64,000 bases of DNA from Ralstonia condita (GCF_958405655.1 NZ_CATYWO010000002.1:372001-436000), one strand, 5' to 3'; counted from the first letter of the stretch, positions 1 through 8,407 are shown. Translations and numbers: made by a program. The notes: generated by a model from the sequence alone, not told the origin.

Positions 1-987
1 TCAAGCTGCACCGGTGCCATGCACATGGGCCTGGCCGCGCTCGGCATCGGCGCCGGCGATGAGGTGATCCTGGCCGACACGAACTGGATCGCCACGGCAT
101 CGCCCATCACTTACGTGGGCGCCACGCCGGTGTTTGTCGACATCCTGCCGGACACGTGGTGCCTGGACCCGGCACTCGTGGAAGCGGCCATCACGCCGCG
201 CACAAAAGCGATCATCGCCACGCACCTCTACGGCAACCTGTGCGAGATGGACCGCCTGCTGGACATCGGCAAGCGCCACGGCATTCCTGTCATCGAAGAC
301 GCGGCCGAGGCTGTGGGCTCTCGCTGGCACGGCCACGCAACGGGGTCGCAAGGCATCTTCGGCACGTTCTCGTTCCATGGCACCAAGACCATGACGACGG
401 GCGAAGGCGGCATGTTCGTCACCAACGACCGTGCGCTGTACGACCGCGTGATGACGCTGAACAACCATGGCCGCGTGCCGGGCGGCAAGCAGTTCTGGTC
501 CGACTTCATCGGCTTCAAGTACCGGATTTCCAACGTGCAGGCCGCGATCGGCTGCGCGCAGCTTGAGCGTATCGACGCGCTGGTGGCGCGCAAGCGCGAG
601 ATCTTTGCCGAATATCAGGCGCACCTTGGCGGCGTTGCAGGCTTGGCGCTCAACCCCGAGGCGCCCGGCACGCTCAACAGCTACTGGATGCCCACCGTCG
701 TGTTTGACGAAGCGCTGGGCATTACGCGTGACGGGCTGCTGGCCGCGTTCTCGCGCCGCGGCATCGATGCACGCGTGTTCTTTTATCCGCTAAGCCAGAC
801 GGAGTTGTTCGGCACGTCCGAGGCCACCGCGCGCCACAACGCGCCCAACAGCTACGCAATTGCCGAGCGCGCCATCAACTTGCCCTCGTACCACGACATG
901 TCGAGCGAGAACATCGCAACGGTATGCAACGTGGTGCTCGATCTCGTGAAAGCCCACCAGGAGACGCTGACATGCCTGGCATCCTGA
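1..987 (+). CDS. DegT/DnrJ/EryC1/StrS-type sugar aminotransferase (5' partial)
   Basis: PLP-dependent aminotransferase that would put an amino group on a nucleotide-activated keto-sugar. The reading frame is open from base 1, so the N-terminus lies outside the window. Visible family features are the SCTGAMHMGLAALGIGAGDEV stretch near the start, EDAAEAVGS (Asp contacting the PLP ring) and the SFHGTKTMTTGEGG segment, whose Lys is the expected Schiff-base residue. The C-terminus is complete and overlaps the next gene by 16 bases, the first link in an overlapping glycan operon that ends in fliE. The family call is firm; the substrate cannot be read from sequence. A role in flagellin or O-antigen glycan synthesis is inferred from context. 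Confidence 0.9.
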   Translation, partial: SSCTGAMHMGLAALGIGAGDEVILADTNWIATASPITYVGATPVFVDILPDTWCLDPALVEAAITPRTKAIIATHLYGNLCEMDRLLDIGKRHGIPVIEDAAEAVGSRWHGHATGSQGIFGTFSFHGTKTMTTGEGGMFVTNDRALYDRVMTLNNHGRVPGGKQFWSDFIGFKYRISNVQAAIGCAQLERIDALVARKREIFAEYQAHLGGVAGLALNPEAPGTLNSYWMPTVVFDEALGITRDGLLAAFSRRGIDARVFFYPLSQTELFGTSEATARHNAPNSYAIAERAINLPSYHDMSSENIATVCNVVLDLVKAHQETLTCLAS

Positions 988-1814
988 GCCCCGATCAGGT
1001 CGAGACCTTCCAGCGCGACGGCCTGCTGATCCTGCGCGACTTCTACGCGCCGTCGCAGGTCGAGCCGATCCAGCGCGCCATCTACGACATCATCGGTCTG
1101 GTGATCGACAAGTATCGTCTCGACATCGAGCGCGCGCCGTTTGCGCCGGAGCGGTTCGACGACGGTTATCAGGCCGTCATCAAGGCCAATCGCAAATACG
1201 GCGCCGAGGTGTACGACGCCGTGAAGCAGATCCCCGCGTTTGTCCGCCTGCTGGGCGACGAACGCCATGAGCAGCTGGTTCGCTGCGTGCGCCCCGGCGC
1301 GCTGCCGGGCATTGCGCACGCCGGCTCCGGCATCCGCATCGACAACCCGCGCGAAGAGAAATTTCGCGCCAACTGGCATCAGGAGTATCCGGCCCAGTTG
1401 CGGAGCCTGGACGGCGTGGTGTTCTGGAGCCCGCTCGTCGAAATCACGCCCGAGATCGGGCCCGTGGAGTTCTGCCCGGGCTCGCACGTCGAAGGACCGC
1501 TGCCCGTCTTCAGCGCCGACCCGGACAACGCCGGCAAGCAAGGAGCCTACGCATTGCTGATCAAGGACGAGGCGAGCTACCTCGCGCGCTATCCGCACGT
1601 GCAGCCGCTCACCAAGCCCGGCGATCTGGTGATGGTCGACTTCCTGGTGCTGCATGCCTCGGGCCACAACACGAGCCAGCGATCGCGCTGGTCGATGCAG
1701 TTCCGCTACTTCAATTTCTGCGAGCCGACCGGGCGCTCGCACGGCTGGAAGGGCTCGTACGCCAACGGCGTCGACTTCCGTACCGTCCACCCAGAACTCT
1801 CCGTGGAAGCCTGA
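972..1814 (+). CDS. PhyH-family (phytanoyl-CoA dioxygenase-like) oxygenase
   Basis: Predicted Fe(II)/2-oxoglutarate-dependent oxygenase of 280 residues. The metal triad is probably the His and Glu of NWHQEYPA in the middle of the protein plus the His of VLHASGHNTS near the C-terminus, with the following Arg residues (RSRWSMQFRY) for 2-oxoglutarate. The ATG at 972 is chosen because the protein then opens MPGILSPDQVETFQRDGLLIL, the usual PhyH N-terminus; an upstream start at 924 would lie deep inside the aminotransferase. It overlaps that gene by 16 bases, and the next gene follows within 2 bases. PhyH proteins occur in surface-sugar loci and may hydroxylate or remodel a sugar or acyl group; the substrate here is unknown. 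Confidence 0.82.
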   Translation: MPGILSPDQVETFQRDGLLILRDFYAPSQVEPIQRAIYDIIGLVIDKYRLDIERAPFAPERFDDGYQAVIKANRKYGAEVYDAVKQIPAFVRLLGDERHEQLVRCVRPGALPGIAHAGSGIRIDNPREEKFRANWHQEYPAQLRSLDGVVFWSPLVEITPEIGPVEFCPGSHVEGPLPVFSADPDNAGKQGAYALLIKDEASYLARYPHVQPLTKPGDLVMVDFLVLHASGHNTSQRSRWSMQFRYFNFCEPTGRSHGWKGSYANGVDFRTVHPELSVEA

Positions 1815-1816
1815 CC

Positions 1817-2992
1817 ATGACCCAAGGTGCACTGCCCTGCAATGTCTGCCAGCAACCGCTGGCCGAACCGATTTACCGCGCGGCGCCGCAAAGCTCGCTG
1901 TCTTCCCTGCGTCGTGCCATGGACGGCACGCTGGAAGTCTTCTGCTGTGCCGCGTGCGGCCATATCCAGACCGCCGAGCTGTGTGACAACGGCAGCTTCT
2001 ACGACACGGAGTACGACATCCTCGTGGGCAGCGAGGAAGAAGACCAGATCTACGCGGTTGAGAACGGCCAGAAGATCTTCCGTGCCGACCACCAGGTCGC
2101 CACGTTCCAACGCAAGCTGGCCCTGCCGGAAGGCGCTCGGGTGGTCGACTTCGGCTGCGCAAAAAGCGCCACCATGCGCCTGCTGAAACAGCAGCGCCCC
2201 GACGTAAACGTCCACCTGTTCGATATCAGCGACCGCTACGTCGGTTTCTGGGAAAAATTCCTGAGCCCCGAACAATGGGCCACGTACACGATCCCGCCGG
2301 CATGGCAGCGTTCGTTCGATGTCGTCAGCTCGTTCTTCTCGCTCGAACACATCCCTGACCTGACGACCGCGCTGCGCAACATTCACAGCCTGCTGCGCGA
2401 CGGCGGCCGCCTGTACGCCATCGTGCCAAACACGTTCACCAACTCGGTGGACTTTCTGGTGGCGGATCACGTCAACCATTTCACGCACACGTCGCTGCAG
2501 ACGCTGCTTGCCAACCACGGGTTTGACCTGCTCGAGGCCGATGCGCACAGCCACCGTGGCGCGTTCGTCGTGACCGCCGCGCGCCGGCCTGGCGACAGCA
2601 AAGTCGCGCCAGTAATCGATGCACAGGAATTGGCCGACACACAACGCGCAGCCAACAAGCTGGCCAACTTCTGGCAGCAAGCCTCCAGCCACTTGACGGA
2701 CTTTGAAACGCAGCATGGCAGCGCGCCCGCCGTCATTTACGGCGCGGGTTTCTACGGCGCCTACACCGCCAGCAATCTGCAACAGCCGCATGCCCTGCGC
2801 GCGTTTGTCGATCAGAACCCGTACCTGCAAGGGTCGTCCCTGGCCGGCAAGCCGGTGGTGGCGCTCGACAGCATTCCTGACGAAGTTGAAGTGGTGTACC
2901 TGGCCGTGAACCCGGTCATTGCCGATGAAGTGCGGCACACCGTGGAAGCCGCGTATCCGAACCGCTTCCGCTATTTCCGCTTCCAGCCATGA
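1817..2992 (+). CDS. Three-domain SAM methyltransferase with zinc-binding N-terminus
   Basis: 391 residues with the architecture of sugar C-methyltransferases of the NovU/TylC3 type. An N-terminal zinc-binding module has CNVC near residue 8 and CAAC near residue 45. A Rossmann SAM domain (ARVVDFGCAKSATMRLL, then SSFFSLEHIPDL) occupies about 90-250. A C-terminal nucleotide-binding-like domain begins at VIYGAGFYGAYTASNL, about residue 300. The SAM motif has DFGCAKS where DxGxGxG is usual, but other motifs are intact. It starts 2 bases after the dioxygenase and overlaps the acetyltransferase by 4 (ATGA). Likely role: C-methylation of a nucleotide sugar in the same pathway. Substrate is inferred only. 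Confidence 0.85.
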   Translation: MTQGALPCNVCQQPLAEPIYRAAPQSSLSSLRRAMDGTLEVFCCAACGHIQTAELCDNGSFYDTEYDILVGSEEEDQIYAVENGQKIFRADHQVATFQRKLALPEGARVVDFGCAKSATMRLLKQQRPDVNVHLFDISDRYVGFWEKFLSPEQWATYTIPPAWQRSFDVVSSFFSLEHIPDLTTALRNIHSLLRDGGRLYAIVPNTFTNSVDFLVADHVNHFTHTSLQTLLANHGFDLLEADAHSHRGAFVVTAARRPGDSKVAPVIDAQELADTQRAANKLANFWQQASSHLTDFETQHGSAPAVIYGAGFYGAYTASNLQQPHALRAFVDQNPYLQGSSLAGKPVVALDSIPDEVEVVYLAVNPVIADEVRHTVEAAYPNRFRYFRFQP

Positions 2993-3504
2993 TCGCGCGC
3001 GGTTCACTCGTCCTTCGGGAATGGCGCGAGAGCGACATCCCTCAACTGCTGCCGCTGCGCAACGATGTGCCGACGCAGTTGCAGCTCATGACCCGCCCGC
3101 GACCGAACTCCGCCGCGAGCGTGCGCGACTGGCTGATCGCGAAATCGAAGCAGAGTGACCTGGTGCTCTTCGTCATTGCCAGCCAGGCGGATGACAGCGT
3201 GCTGGGCTACCTGCAGCTGAACCACATCGATGCGGTCAACCGACACGCTTCGCTGGGCATCTGCCTGGCGTCGTCTGCGCAAGGCAAGGGCCACGGGCGT
3301 GCGGCGTGCGAAGCCGCGTTTGCCTACGCCAGCGAAACGCTGTGCCTGCGCAAGATCACGCTGGAGGTGTTGGCCGAAAACACGCGCGCCATCGCGCTGT
3401 ACGAGAAGCTCGACTTCCGGACCATCGGCACGTTGGCTGGCCACTACTTGCAAGACAACCGCTGGCATGACGTTGTCCTGATGGAACGGATGTTGTCGTC
3501 ATGA
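2989..3504 (+). CDS. GNAT-family N-acetyltransferase
   Basis: 171-residue GNAT enzyme of the RimJ/RimL-like sub-group. It opens MIARGSLVLREWRESDIPQLLPLRND, and the acetyl-CoA loop is visible as SSAQGKGHGRAA (Q-x-x-G-x-G/A) near residues 93-104, followed by the C-terminal LEVLAENTRAIALYEKLDF motif. It is embedded by 4-base overlaps on both sides in the glycan operon, so acetylation of an amino-sugar made by the aminotransferase is the natural reading. That is similar to PseH, which acetylates the amino sugar of pseudaminic acid, though this protein is not recognisable as PseH from sequence alone. Confidence 0.88.
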   Translation: MIARGSLVLREWRESDIPQLLPLRNDVPTQLQLMTRPRPNSAASVRDWLIAKSKQSDLVLFVIASQADDSVLGYLQLNHIDAVNRHASLGICLASSAQGKGHGRAACEAAFAYASETLCLRKITLEVLAENTRAIALYEKLDFRTIGTLAGHYLQDNRWHDVVLMERMLSS

Positions 3505-4214
3505 AGGTCGTGATCACACAGCCGATGCTGTTCCCGTGGGTCGGTCTGCTCGAGCAGATCCTGCTGGCCGACGTGCTCGTCAATTACGCCGATGTGCAGT
3601 TCTCCAAGGGCAGCTTCACCAACCGCGTGCAGATCAAGGAGCCGGCCGGCACGCGCTGGATGACGGTGCCGCTGGAGAAGTTCCACCTCGGTGCGCGCAT
3701 AGATGAAGTCAAACCCGCTACCAACGTTGACTGGCGAGCGCAGCATCTGCGCATGCTGGAGCAGGCCTACGAGGCCGCGCCGCATGCAAGCGACATGCTG
3801 GCGCTCGTGCGCTCCGTGTACGACGCCGACTACGCCAACATGGGCGCACTGGCACTGGCGTCCATGCGCGCGGTGTGCCGCTACCTGGGCATCGACCTGG
3901 ACAGCAAGTTTGTCGACTCGCCTGAGCTGGACATTCCCGGCCGCAACAGCGACCGCGTACTCGCCATCGTGAAGAAGCTGCAAGGCGACACCTACATCAC
4001 TGGACACGGCGCCAAGAACTACCTGGCCCACGCCGAGTTCGAGCAGCAAGGCGTTGCAGTCGAATACATGAATTACGCCATGCGGCCGTATCCGCAACTG
4101 CATGGCGCGTTCACCCCGTTTGTCAGCAGCCTGGACCTGATTGCCAACCACGGCCCGGCCGGCAAGCAGTACATGTGCCCTCAGACCCTCAACTGGCGCG
4201 AGTTCATCCAATGA
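3501..4214 (+). CDS. WbqC-family protein
   Basis: 237 residues beginning MKVVITQPMLFPWVGLLEQIL, the hallmark start of the WbqC family (catalytic-like QP and the later NRVQIK and HGAKNYL segments are present). WbqC proteins are encoded in O-antigen and flagellin-glycan loci and are thought to take part in N-acyl transfer to amino sugars; the biochemical activity of most members is unproven. Four-base overlaps with the GNAT gene before it and the glycosyltransferase after it argue for one polycistronic mRNA. Confidence 0.88.
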   Translation: MKVVITQPMLFPWVGLLEQILLADVLVNYADVQFSKGSFTNRVQIKEPAGTRWMTVPLEKFHLGARIDEVKPATNVDWRAQHLRMLEQAYEAAPHASDMLALVRSVYDADYANMGALALASMRAVCRYLGIDLDSKFVDSPELDIPGRNSDRVLAIVKKLQGDTYITGHGAKNYLAHAEFEQQGVAVEYMNYAMRPYPQLHGAFTPFVSSLDLIANHGPAGKQYMCPQTLNWREFIQ

Positions 4215-5485
4215 GTGAGATCGAAGCAATCCAAACCGAAGCGCTGCAGGACATCGCGCCCGTGAAGCACGACGCGGTCATCCAGCAGGTTGCGCTGAGC
4301 GTCTGCATCCCGACCTACAACCGCGCCCGCTATCTCGAGAATCTGCTTGCAGAACTCGTCTCGCAGATTGGCGAGCTGAAGTTCAGCTACGAATTGCTGA
4401 TCGGCGACAACTGCTCGACCGACGCCACCGAAGAGGTCGTGGGCCGCTACCAGGACAAGCTGAACATCCGGTATTTCCGCCGCCCGTCGAACCTCGGCTC
4501 GGCAGAAAACCTGAACCAGCTCTATCGCAGCGCGCAGGGCAAGTACGTGCTCTACCACGCCGATGACGACCTCCCGATCCTGGCCGAAATCAACAACAAC
4601 ATCGACATCTTCGAGCGCAACCCGGGCGTGGATGTCATCTTTGCGCCGTGGTTCATTCACGACTTGCCGACGCGGCAGGACGTCACCGCGTTCTATCGCC
4701 AGGACGACAACTACCTGATCGAGCAGCACGACTACGCCAAGCTGCTGGCACTGGTGTTGTCGCACCACCTCTTTCCGGAGATCTACCTGGCGCGCCGCGA
4801 GGTGATGGACCGCATCTACTTCAGCGCGCCGGAACCTGCGTTCTACGCCTTCGTGCACGCGGCCGAAATGCTCGGCTCCAGCGCGGTGTACTTCAGCAAG
4901 ACGCCGTTCTATCGTTCGGTCTCGCGCTACTTTGCCGACGAGACCCGCGCCCAGGCCGGCAACGAAGAAGTGAAACACGCGTGGGACCGCTATCGCGGTG
5001 GTCTCGAATATCTGTTCGGCAAGTTCTCGCACACGCTGCCGGCCGCCGAGCGCCCCGAATGGCTGAACGCCATCAACCAGTTCGTGCTGGCACGCATGAA
5101 GGTTGCGCTGCGCCTGCGCACGCATGAAGGCGGCAACTGGATCGACAACTACTACATCGCCAACCGCGTCCGCGCGCTGGGTGAAGTGTCCGATCTTCCC
5201 GCACCGTATGACCTGTACCGTGTCAACGCGGCGTTCGAATACGTGACCAAGCTCGACCCGTTCAAGCCCGAGCCGCCCAAGTACGCCACGCTGCGCCGCG
5301 CGCCGCTGCAGGTCTTCCACCACGCGCACGGCTTTGCCGACACGGAGTTCCTGGTGCTCGACGACGATGACGCCATTCCGCATCACACCATCGTCGTCAC
5401 GCCGATCCCGATGGACATTGCGGTGCCTGCCGGCCGCGAAGTCCGTTTCGTGTCGGAACTCGAAACGCTCGCCAAATTCCCCTGA
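4211..5485 (+). CDS. Family 2 glycosyltransferase
   Basis: 424-residue GT-A type glycosyltransferase. The N-terminal nucleotide-sugar domain starts LSVCIPTYNRARYLENLL near residue 35, with IGDNCSTDAT as the first Asp motif and YHADDDLPI as the DXD-like metal motif near residue 120. The C-terminal 200 residues are mostly unassigned. The start at 4211 is taken because it gives an ATGA overlap with wbqC; the in-frame ATG at 4175 would overlap by 40 bases. It is the last glycan gene, and fliE follows after 18 bases, which suggests that the sugar is put on a flagellar protein. That is inference from context. Confidence 0.88.
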   Translation: MSEIEAIQTEALQDIAPVKHDAVIQQVALSVCIPTYNRARYLENLLAELVSQIGELKFSYELLIGDNCSTDATEEVVGRYQDKLNIRYFRRPSNLGSAENLNQLYRSAQGKYVLYHADDDLPILAEINNNIDIFERNPGVDVIFAPWFIHDLPTRQDVTAFYRQDDNYLIEQHDYAKLLALVLSHHLFPEIYLARREVMDRIYFSAPEPAFYAFVHAAEMLGSSAVYFSKTPFYRSVSRYFADETRAQAGNEEVKHAWDRYRGGLEYLFGKFSHTLPAAERPEWLNAINQFVLARMKVALRLRTHEGGNWIDNYYIANRVRALGEVSDLPAPYDLYRVNAAFEYVTKLDPFKPEPPKYATLRRAPLQVFHHAHGFADTEFLVLDDDDAIPHHTIVVTPIPMDIAVPAGREVRFVSELETLAKFP

Positions 5486-5503
5486 GTCACTGGTCACACC
5501 CAC

Positions 5504-5830
5504 ATGGATCTCTCCAACGCCCATTCCGTGGTCTCGCTGATGAACAGCGTGCTGGCGCCGTCCACTGTCGGCGGCAGCACAGCCAGTGGCGAAACCGGCA
5601 AACCCAGCGTCGACTTCGGCTCCGTGCTGAAGTCGTCGCTGGACCGTGTTGACGCCTCGCAGCAGAAGGCCGAGGCCATTTCGCGCAGCTTTGAGATGAG
5701 CAACAACGATGTCGACCTGCATGACGTGATGCTTTCGCTGCAGAAGGCCAATATCGACTTTCAGACTGCCGTGCAGGTGCGCAACAAGCTGGTGTCGGCG
5801 TACCAGAGCATCATGAGCATGTCGGTCTGA
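5504..5830 (+). CDS. fliE: Flagellar hook-basal body protein FliE
   Basis: 108 residues with the conserved FliE C-terminus: VDLHDVMLSLQKANIDFQTAVQVRNKLVSAYQ, ending IMSMSV. FliE links the MS ring to the rod and is exported early. The family is usually about 100-115 residues, so this is full length. It lies only 18 bases behind the glycosyltransferase and has no own promoter space, so it is most likely co-transcribed with the glycan operon instead of with fliF, which is absent from this window. Confidence 0.95.
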   Translation: MDLSNAHSVVSLMNSVLAPSTVGGSTASGETGKPSVDFGSVLKSSLDRVDASQQKAEAISRSFEMSNNDVDLHDVMLSLQKANIDFQTAVQVRNKLVSAYQSIMSMSV

Positions 5831-5879
5831 CGCCATTCCTTTTCCCGGTCAGCAAAAAGGTCTCCTCCTCCAGGTTGCT

Positions 5880-5930
5880 ATTTGTATTGCACACAATATA
5901 ATTGCACAATCGATTTTATCGATTCCCGGC
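5880..5930. promoter_or_regulatory. Palindromic sites in the ohr promoter, probable OhrR operator
   Basis: The gap between fliE and ohr is AT-rich against its surroundings and holds two dyads. The first is CAAT-ATA-ATTG (about 5894-5904), flanked by a repeat of TTGCACA. The second is AATCGAT-TTT-ATCGATT at 5908-5924, a perfect 7-base inverted repeat. OhrR-type MarR repressors are known to bind AT-rich dyads before ohr, and ohrR lies directly downstream here, so one of the two is probably the operator. Which one is not decidable by eye. Confidence 0.5.
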
Positions 5931-5972
5931 CGACATGCCGCCGACCGGCTTCCTGAAAAAGAGGACCTGACC

Positions 5973-6395
5973 ATGAAGACGCTCTACCAAACCCAAGTCA
6001 CCGCTGAAGGCGGCCGCGCCGGCCATGTACGCAGCGCCGATGGCGTGCTCGATCTGCCGCTGTCGTTGCCGCGTGAGCTCGGCGGCGCGGGCGGTGCAGC
6101 CACCAACCCCGAGCAGCTGTTTGCCGCAGGCTATGCCGCATGCTTTGAAAACGCCGTACTGCACGTCGCGCGCCTGAAGCAGATCAAGCTGGCCTCGACA
6201 GCCGTCACGGCCACCGTGGGCATCGGTCCGCGTGAGGACGGCGGATTTGCGCTCACGGTCTCGCTGGCTGCGACACTCGGCGGCGTGGACCAGGCGACGG
6301 CGGAAGCGCTTGTCATGGCTGCACATGGCGTCTGCCCCTATTCGCATGCTGTCCGTGGCAATATTGACGTCCAATTGACCACGGTCACGCGCTGA
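5973..6395 (+). CDS. ohr: Organic hydroperoxide resistance protein (Ohr/OsmC family)
   Basis: 140-residue thiol peroxidase that reduces organic hydroperoxides in the cytoplasm. The two redox cysteines sit in the family motifs GYAACFENA (Cys57) and HGVCPYSHAVRGN (Cys121). An AGAGGA ribosome site precedes the ATG at good spacing. The next gene is a one-Cys OhrR, giving the classic ohr-ohrR pair. A second, somewhat different Ohr is encoded at 63449-63883. Confidence 0.95.
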   Translation: MKTLYQTQVTAEGGRAGHVRSADGVLDLPLSLPRELGGAGGAATNPEQLFAAGYAACFENAVLHVARLKQIKLASTAVTATVGIGPREDGGFALTVSLAATLGGVDQATAEALVMAAHGVCPYSHAVRGNIDVQLTTVTR

Positions 6396-6460
6396 GCCCA
6401 CCTCGGGCCGCCGCGGCATCCGCCGCGCGAGCGCCAAGACCGTCCCCCCGGGAGTGTTCC

Positions 6461-6904
6461 GTGAACGACGTGCTGGCGCTCGATCAGCAGCTTTGTTTTC
6501 CTTTGTACGCCGCAGGCCACTTGCTGACGCGGCTGTACCGTCCGTTGCTCGACGAGCTCGGGCTGACCTATCCCCAGTATCTCGTGATGATGGCCTGCTG
6601 GCAGCAGGCGCCGTGCGCCGTGGGCGACCTCGGCCGCGCGCTGTATCTGGACACTGGCACGCTCACGCCGCTGCTTAAGCGACTCGAAGAACAGGGCCTG
6701 CTCACCCGCACGCGAGATCGCGAAGACCAGCGCCGCGTGGTGATCGAACTGACCGACGCAGGTTGGGCGCTGCGTGAACGCGCGACCAGGGTGCCGGAAG
6801 CGCTGGCGTGCAAGATCCCGCTGAAACTCAGCGAGATTGGCGCCACGCGCGACGTGTTGCGCAAGCTGCTCGACGCGCTCGCGACGGCCGATGAGCGAGG
6901 CTAG
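6461..6904 (+). CDS. ohrR: MarR-family peroxide sensor OhrR
   Basis: 147-residue winged-helix repressor. It carries the sensory cysteine at position 12 in LDQQLCFPLYAAGH, the signature of OhrR; oxidation of this Cys by organic peroxides is known to release the protein from DNA in this family. The wing region GLLTRTRDREDQRRVVIELTDAG is typical of MarR. The start is GTG at 6461 behind a GGGAG ribosome site. The gene follows ohr by 65 bases and its end overlaps the following glycosyltransferase by 14 bases. Confidence 0.92.
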   Translation: MNDVLALDQQLCFPLYAAGHLLTRLYRPLLDELGLTYPQYLVMMACWQQAPCAVGDLGRALYLDTGTLTPLLKRLEEQGLLTRTRDREDQRRVVIELTDAGWALRERATRVPEALACKIPLKLSEIGATRDVLRKLLDALATADERG

Positions 6905-7985
6905 TGTGCAATTGACGTCTCCCGACCTTGCGCTCGTCGTCATCGCCCGCAACGAAGCCGCCAGCATTGAACGATGCCTGCTCAGCGCCAAGCCCTTCGT
7001 CAGCCGGATGGTGGTGCTCGATACCGGCTCCACCGACGACACGGTCGCCATTGCCGAGGCCTGTGGCGCCCGGGTGAGCCACTTCGCCTGGACGGATGAT
7101 TTCTCCGCGGCCCGCAATGCGGCGCTCGCGGCGGCCAATGCCGACTGGAACCTGGTCCTCGACGCCGACGAGTGGCTGGAAAGCGGCGGCGAACATCTCC
7201 GCATGCTGGGTAGCACGCCGCCTTCACTCGGCGTGGTCTGCGTCAAGAACGATACCGATGCGGGCGAATCGAGCCACCTGATTGCATGGATTCCGCGCCT
7301 GTTGCCACGCGGCGTGCGCTATGTGGGGCGCATCCACGAGCAACCCGTGTCGTCCTTGCCCGCTGCGCGAGTGCCGGTTGTGATCCGTCACGATGGCTAC
7401 ACCCCCGCGAAGATGCAGCACAAGGGCGAACGCAACACCCGCCTGCTGCTGGCCGAACTCGAACATCGGCCGGATGATCCGTATGTGCTGTACCAGCTCG
7501 GCAAGGAAACCGAGCTCCATCGGGAAGACCACGCAACGGCCGCGCAATACTACGCCCGTGCCTATGACCTGGCACCGCCGGACGCGCCCTATCGCCGCAA
7601 TCTGGCGCTACGGTATCTGTATTGCCTCGGCAAGGCGGACCGGATGGAAGATGCCATGGCGCATGCGGATGTCAGCATCCGCGCGTGGCCGGATTTTCCC
7701 GATCTGTGTTTTGCGTTGGGTCTCGTGCTGGTGGACGCCGCGGTCAGGCACCCCGAAGACGCCGATACCCGCTGGCTGCCGCTGGCGGAACAGGTCTTCA
7801 ACCGGTGCCTGGAAATCGGGGACCGCGCAGACATGGATGGCAGCGTGACCGGTCGAGGCAGCTTCCTGGCCGCCCAGCAACTCGCCATCGTGTATCAGAT
7901 GCAGAGCCGTGCGCTGGCCCGTAAGTCAGAGCAGTATCTTGCGATGTCGAAACGGCTGCAGGACGCCCCGCAGCCGCTCGCCTAG
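6891..7985 (+). CDS. Family 2 glycosyltransferase with tetratricopeptide-like C-terminus
   Basis: 364 residues. The N-terminal GT2 domain has LALVVIARNEAASIERCL and VLDTGSTDDT, then LVLDADEWLE as the metal-binding DXD-type motif, followed by an alpha-helical part with TPR-like repeats (YQLGKETELHREDHATAAQYYARAYDLAP). This matches the SunS/WaaE-like group. The start at 6891 is preferred to 6837 because the extra 18 residues do not look like protein. It overlaps ohrR by 14 bases and converges on fliT. A role in glycosylating flagellin, whose genes lie next door, is plausible but unproven; LPS-core transfer is the alternative. Confidence 0.83.
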   Translation: MSEASVQLTSPDLALVVIARNEAASIERCLLSAKPFVSRMVVLDTGSTDDTVAIAEACGARVSHFAWTDDFSAARNAALAAANADWNLVLDADEWLESGGEHLRMLGSTPPSLGVVCVKNDTDAGESSHLIAWIPRLLPRGVRYVGRIHEQPVSSLPAARVPVVIRHDGYTPAKMQHKGERNTRLLLAELEHRPDDPYVLYQLGKETELHREDHATAAQYYARAYDLAPPDAPYRRNLALRYLYCLGKADRMEDAMAHADVSIRAWPDFPDLCFALGLVLVDAAVRHPEDADTRWLPLAEQVFNRCLEIGDRADMDGSVTGRGSFLAAQQLAIVYQMQSRALARKSEQYLAMSKRLQDAPQPLA

Positions 7986-7995
7986 CGGTGACGCC

Positions 7996-8352
7996 TCAGA
8001 AACGCGCCATGCTGCCGTAGGCGTTGCTCGCGGTGCTGGCGCGGCGTGCCGTGTCGATGCGCTTTTGCAGGCGCTCCAGGCGCGGATACACCATCGCCCT
8101 CACCCGCGCATCGTCCTCGAGGATGCGCACCAGCAGCGTGCGCTTGCGCTCGATGTCGGCATGCGAGAGCGGCGGATGCGGTTCGGAACGGCGCAGTGCG
8201 TCCACGTAGATGGCGCTTTCGCGCTCGAGCGTGCTGACCACCTCCCAGTTGCCCACTTCGGCCGCGCCGACCATCTCGGCAGTCAGGCGCGCGATGGCTT
8301 CGTAGCAGGCGAACAGACTTTCGCTGTCCTTGATCGGGATGTTGCGGTGCAT
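7996..8352 (-). CDS. fliT: Flagellar export chaperone FliT
   Basis: 118-residue helical protein of the FliT type, identified mainly by position after fliS and by composition; FliT sequences diverge strongly. It is the expected chaperone for the cap protein FliD, and in enterics it also binds FlhDC. The start at 8352 has a GGAG ribosome site 6-7 bases upstream; a longer form from 8379 has none. The last gene of the fliD-fliS-fliT operon. Confidence 0.75.
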   Translation of the reverse strand: MHRNIPIKDSESLFACYEAIARLTAEMVGAAEVGNWEVVSTLERESAIYVDALRRSEPHPPLSHADIERKRTLLVRILEDDARVRAMVYPRLERLQKRIDTARRASTASNAYGSMARF

Positions 8353-8407
8353 ATTGGCTCCAGGTTGGGCCGAATTCATCAGAAATGGGGCTGCGCGGCC
8401 GGCCGCG

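Noticed and set aside
852..5836. Long minus-strand open frames opposite the glycan operon
   Set aside because: Arg/Val/His-rich translations without family motifs, typical GC-rich shadows; the plus-strand proteins have clear domains and coupled starts.
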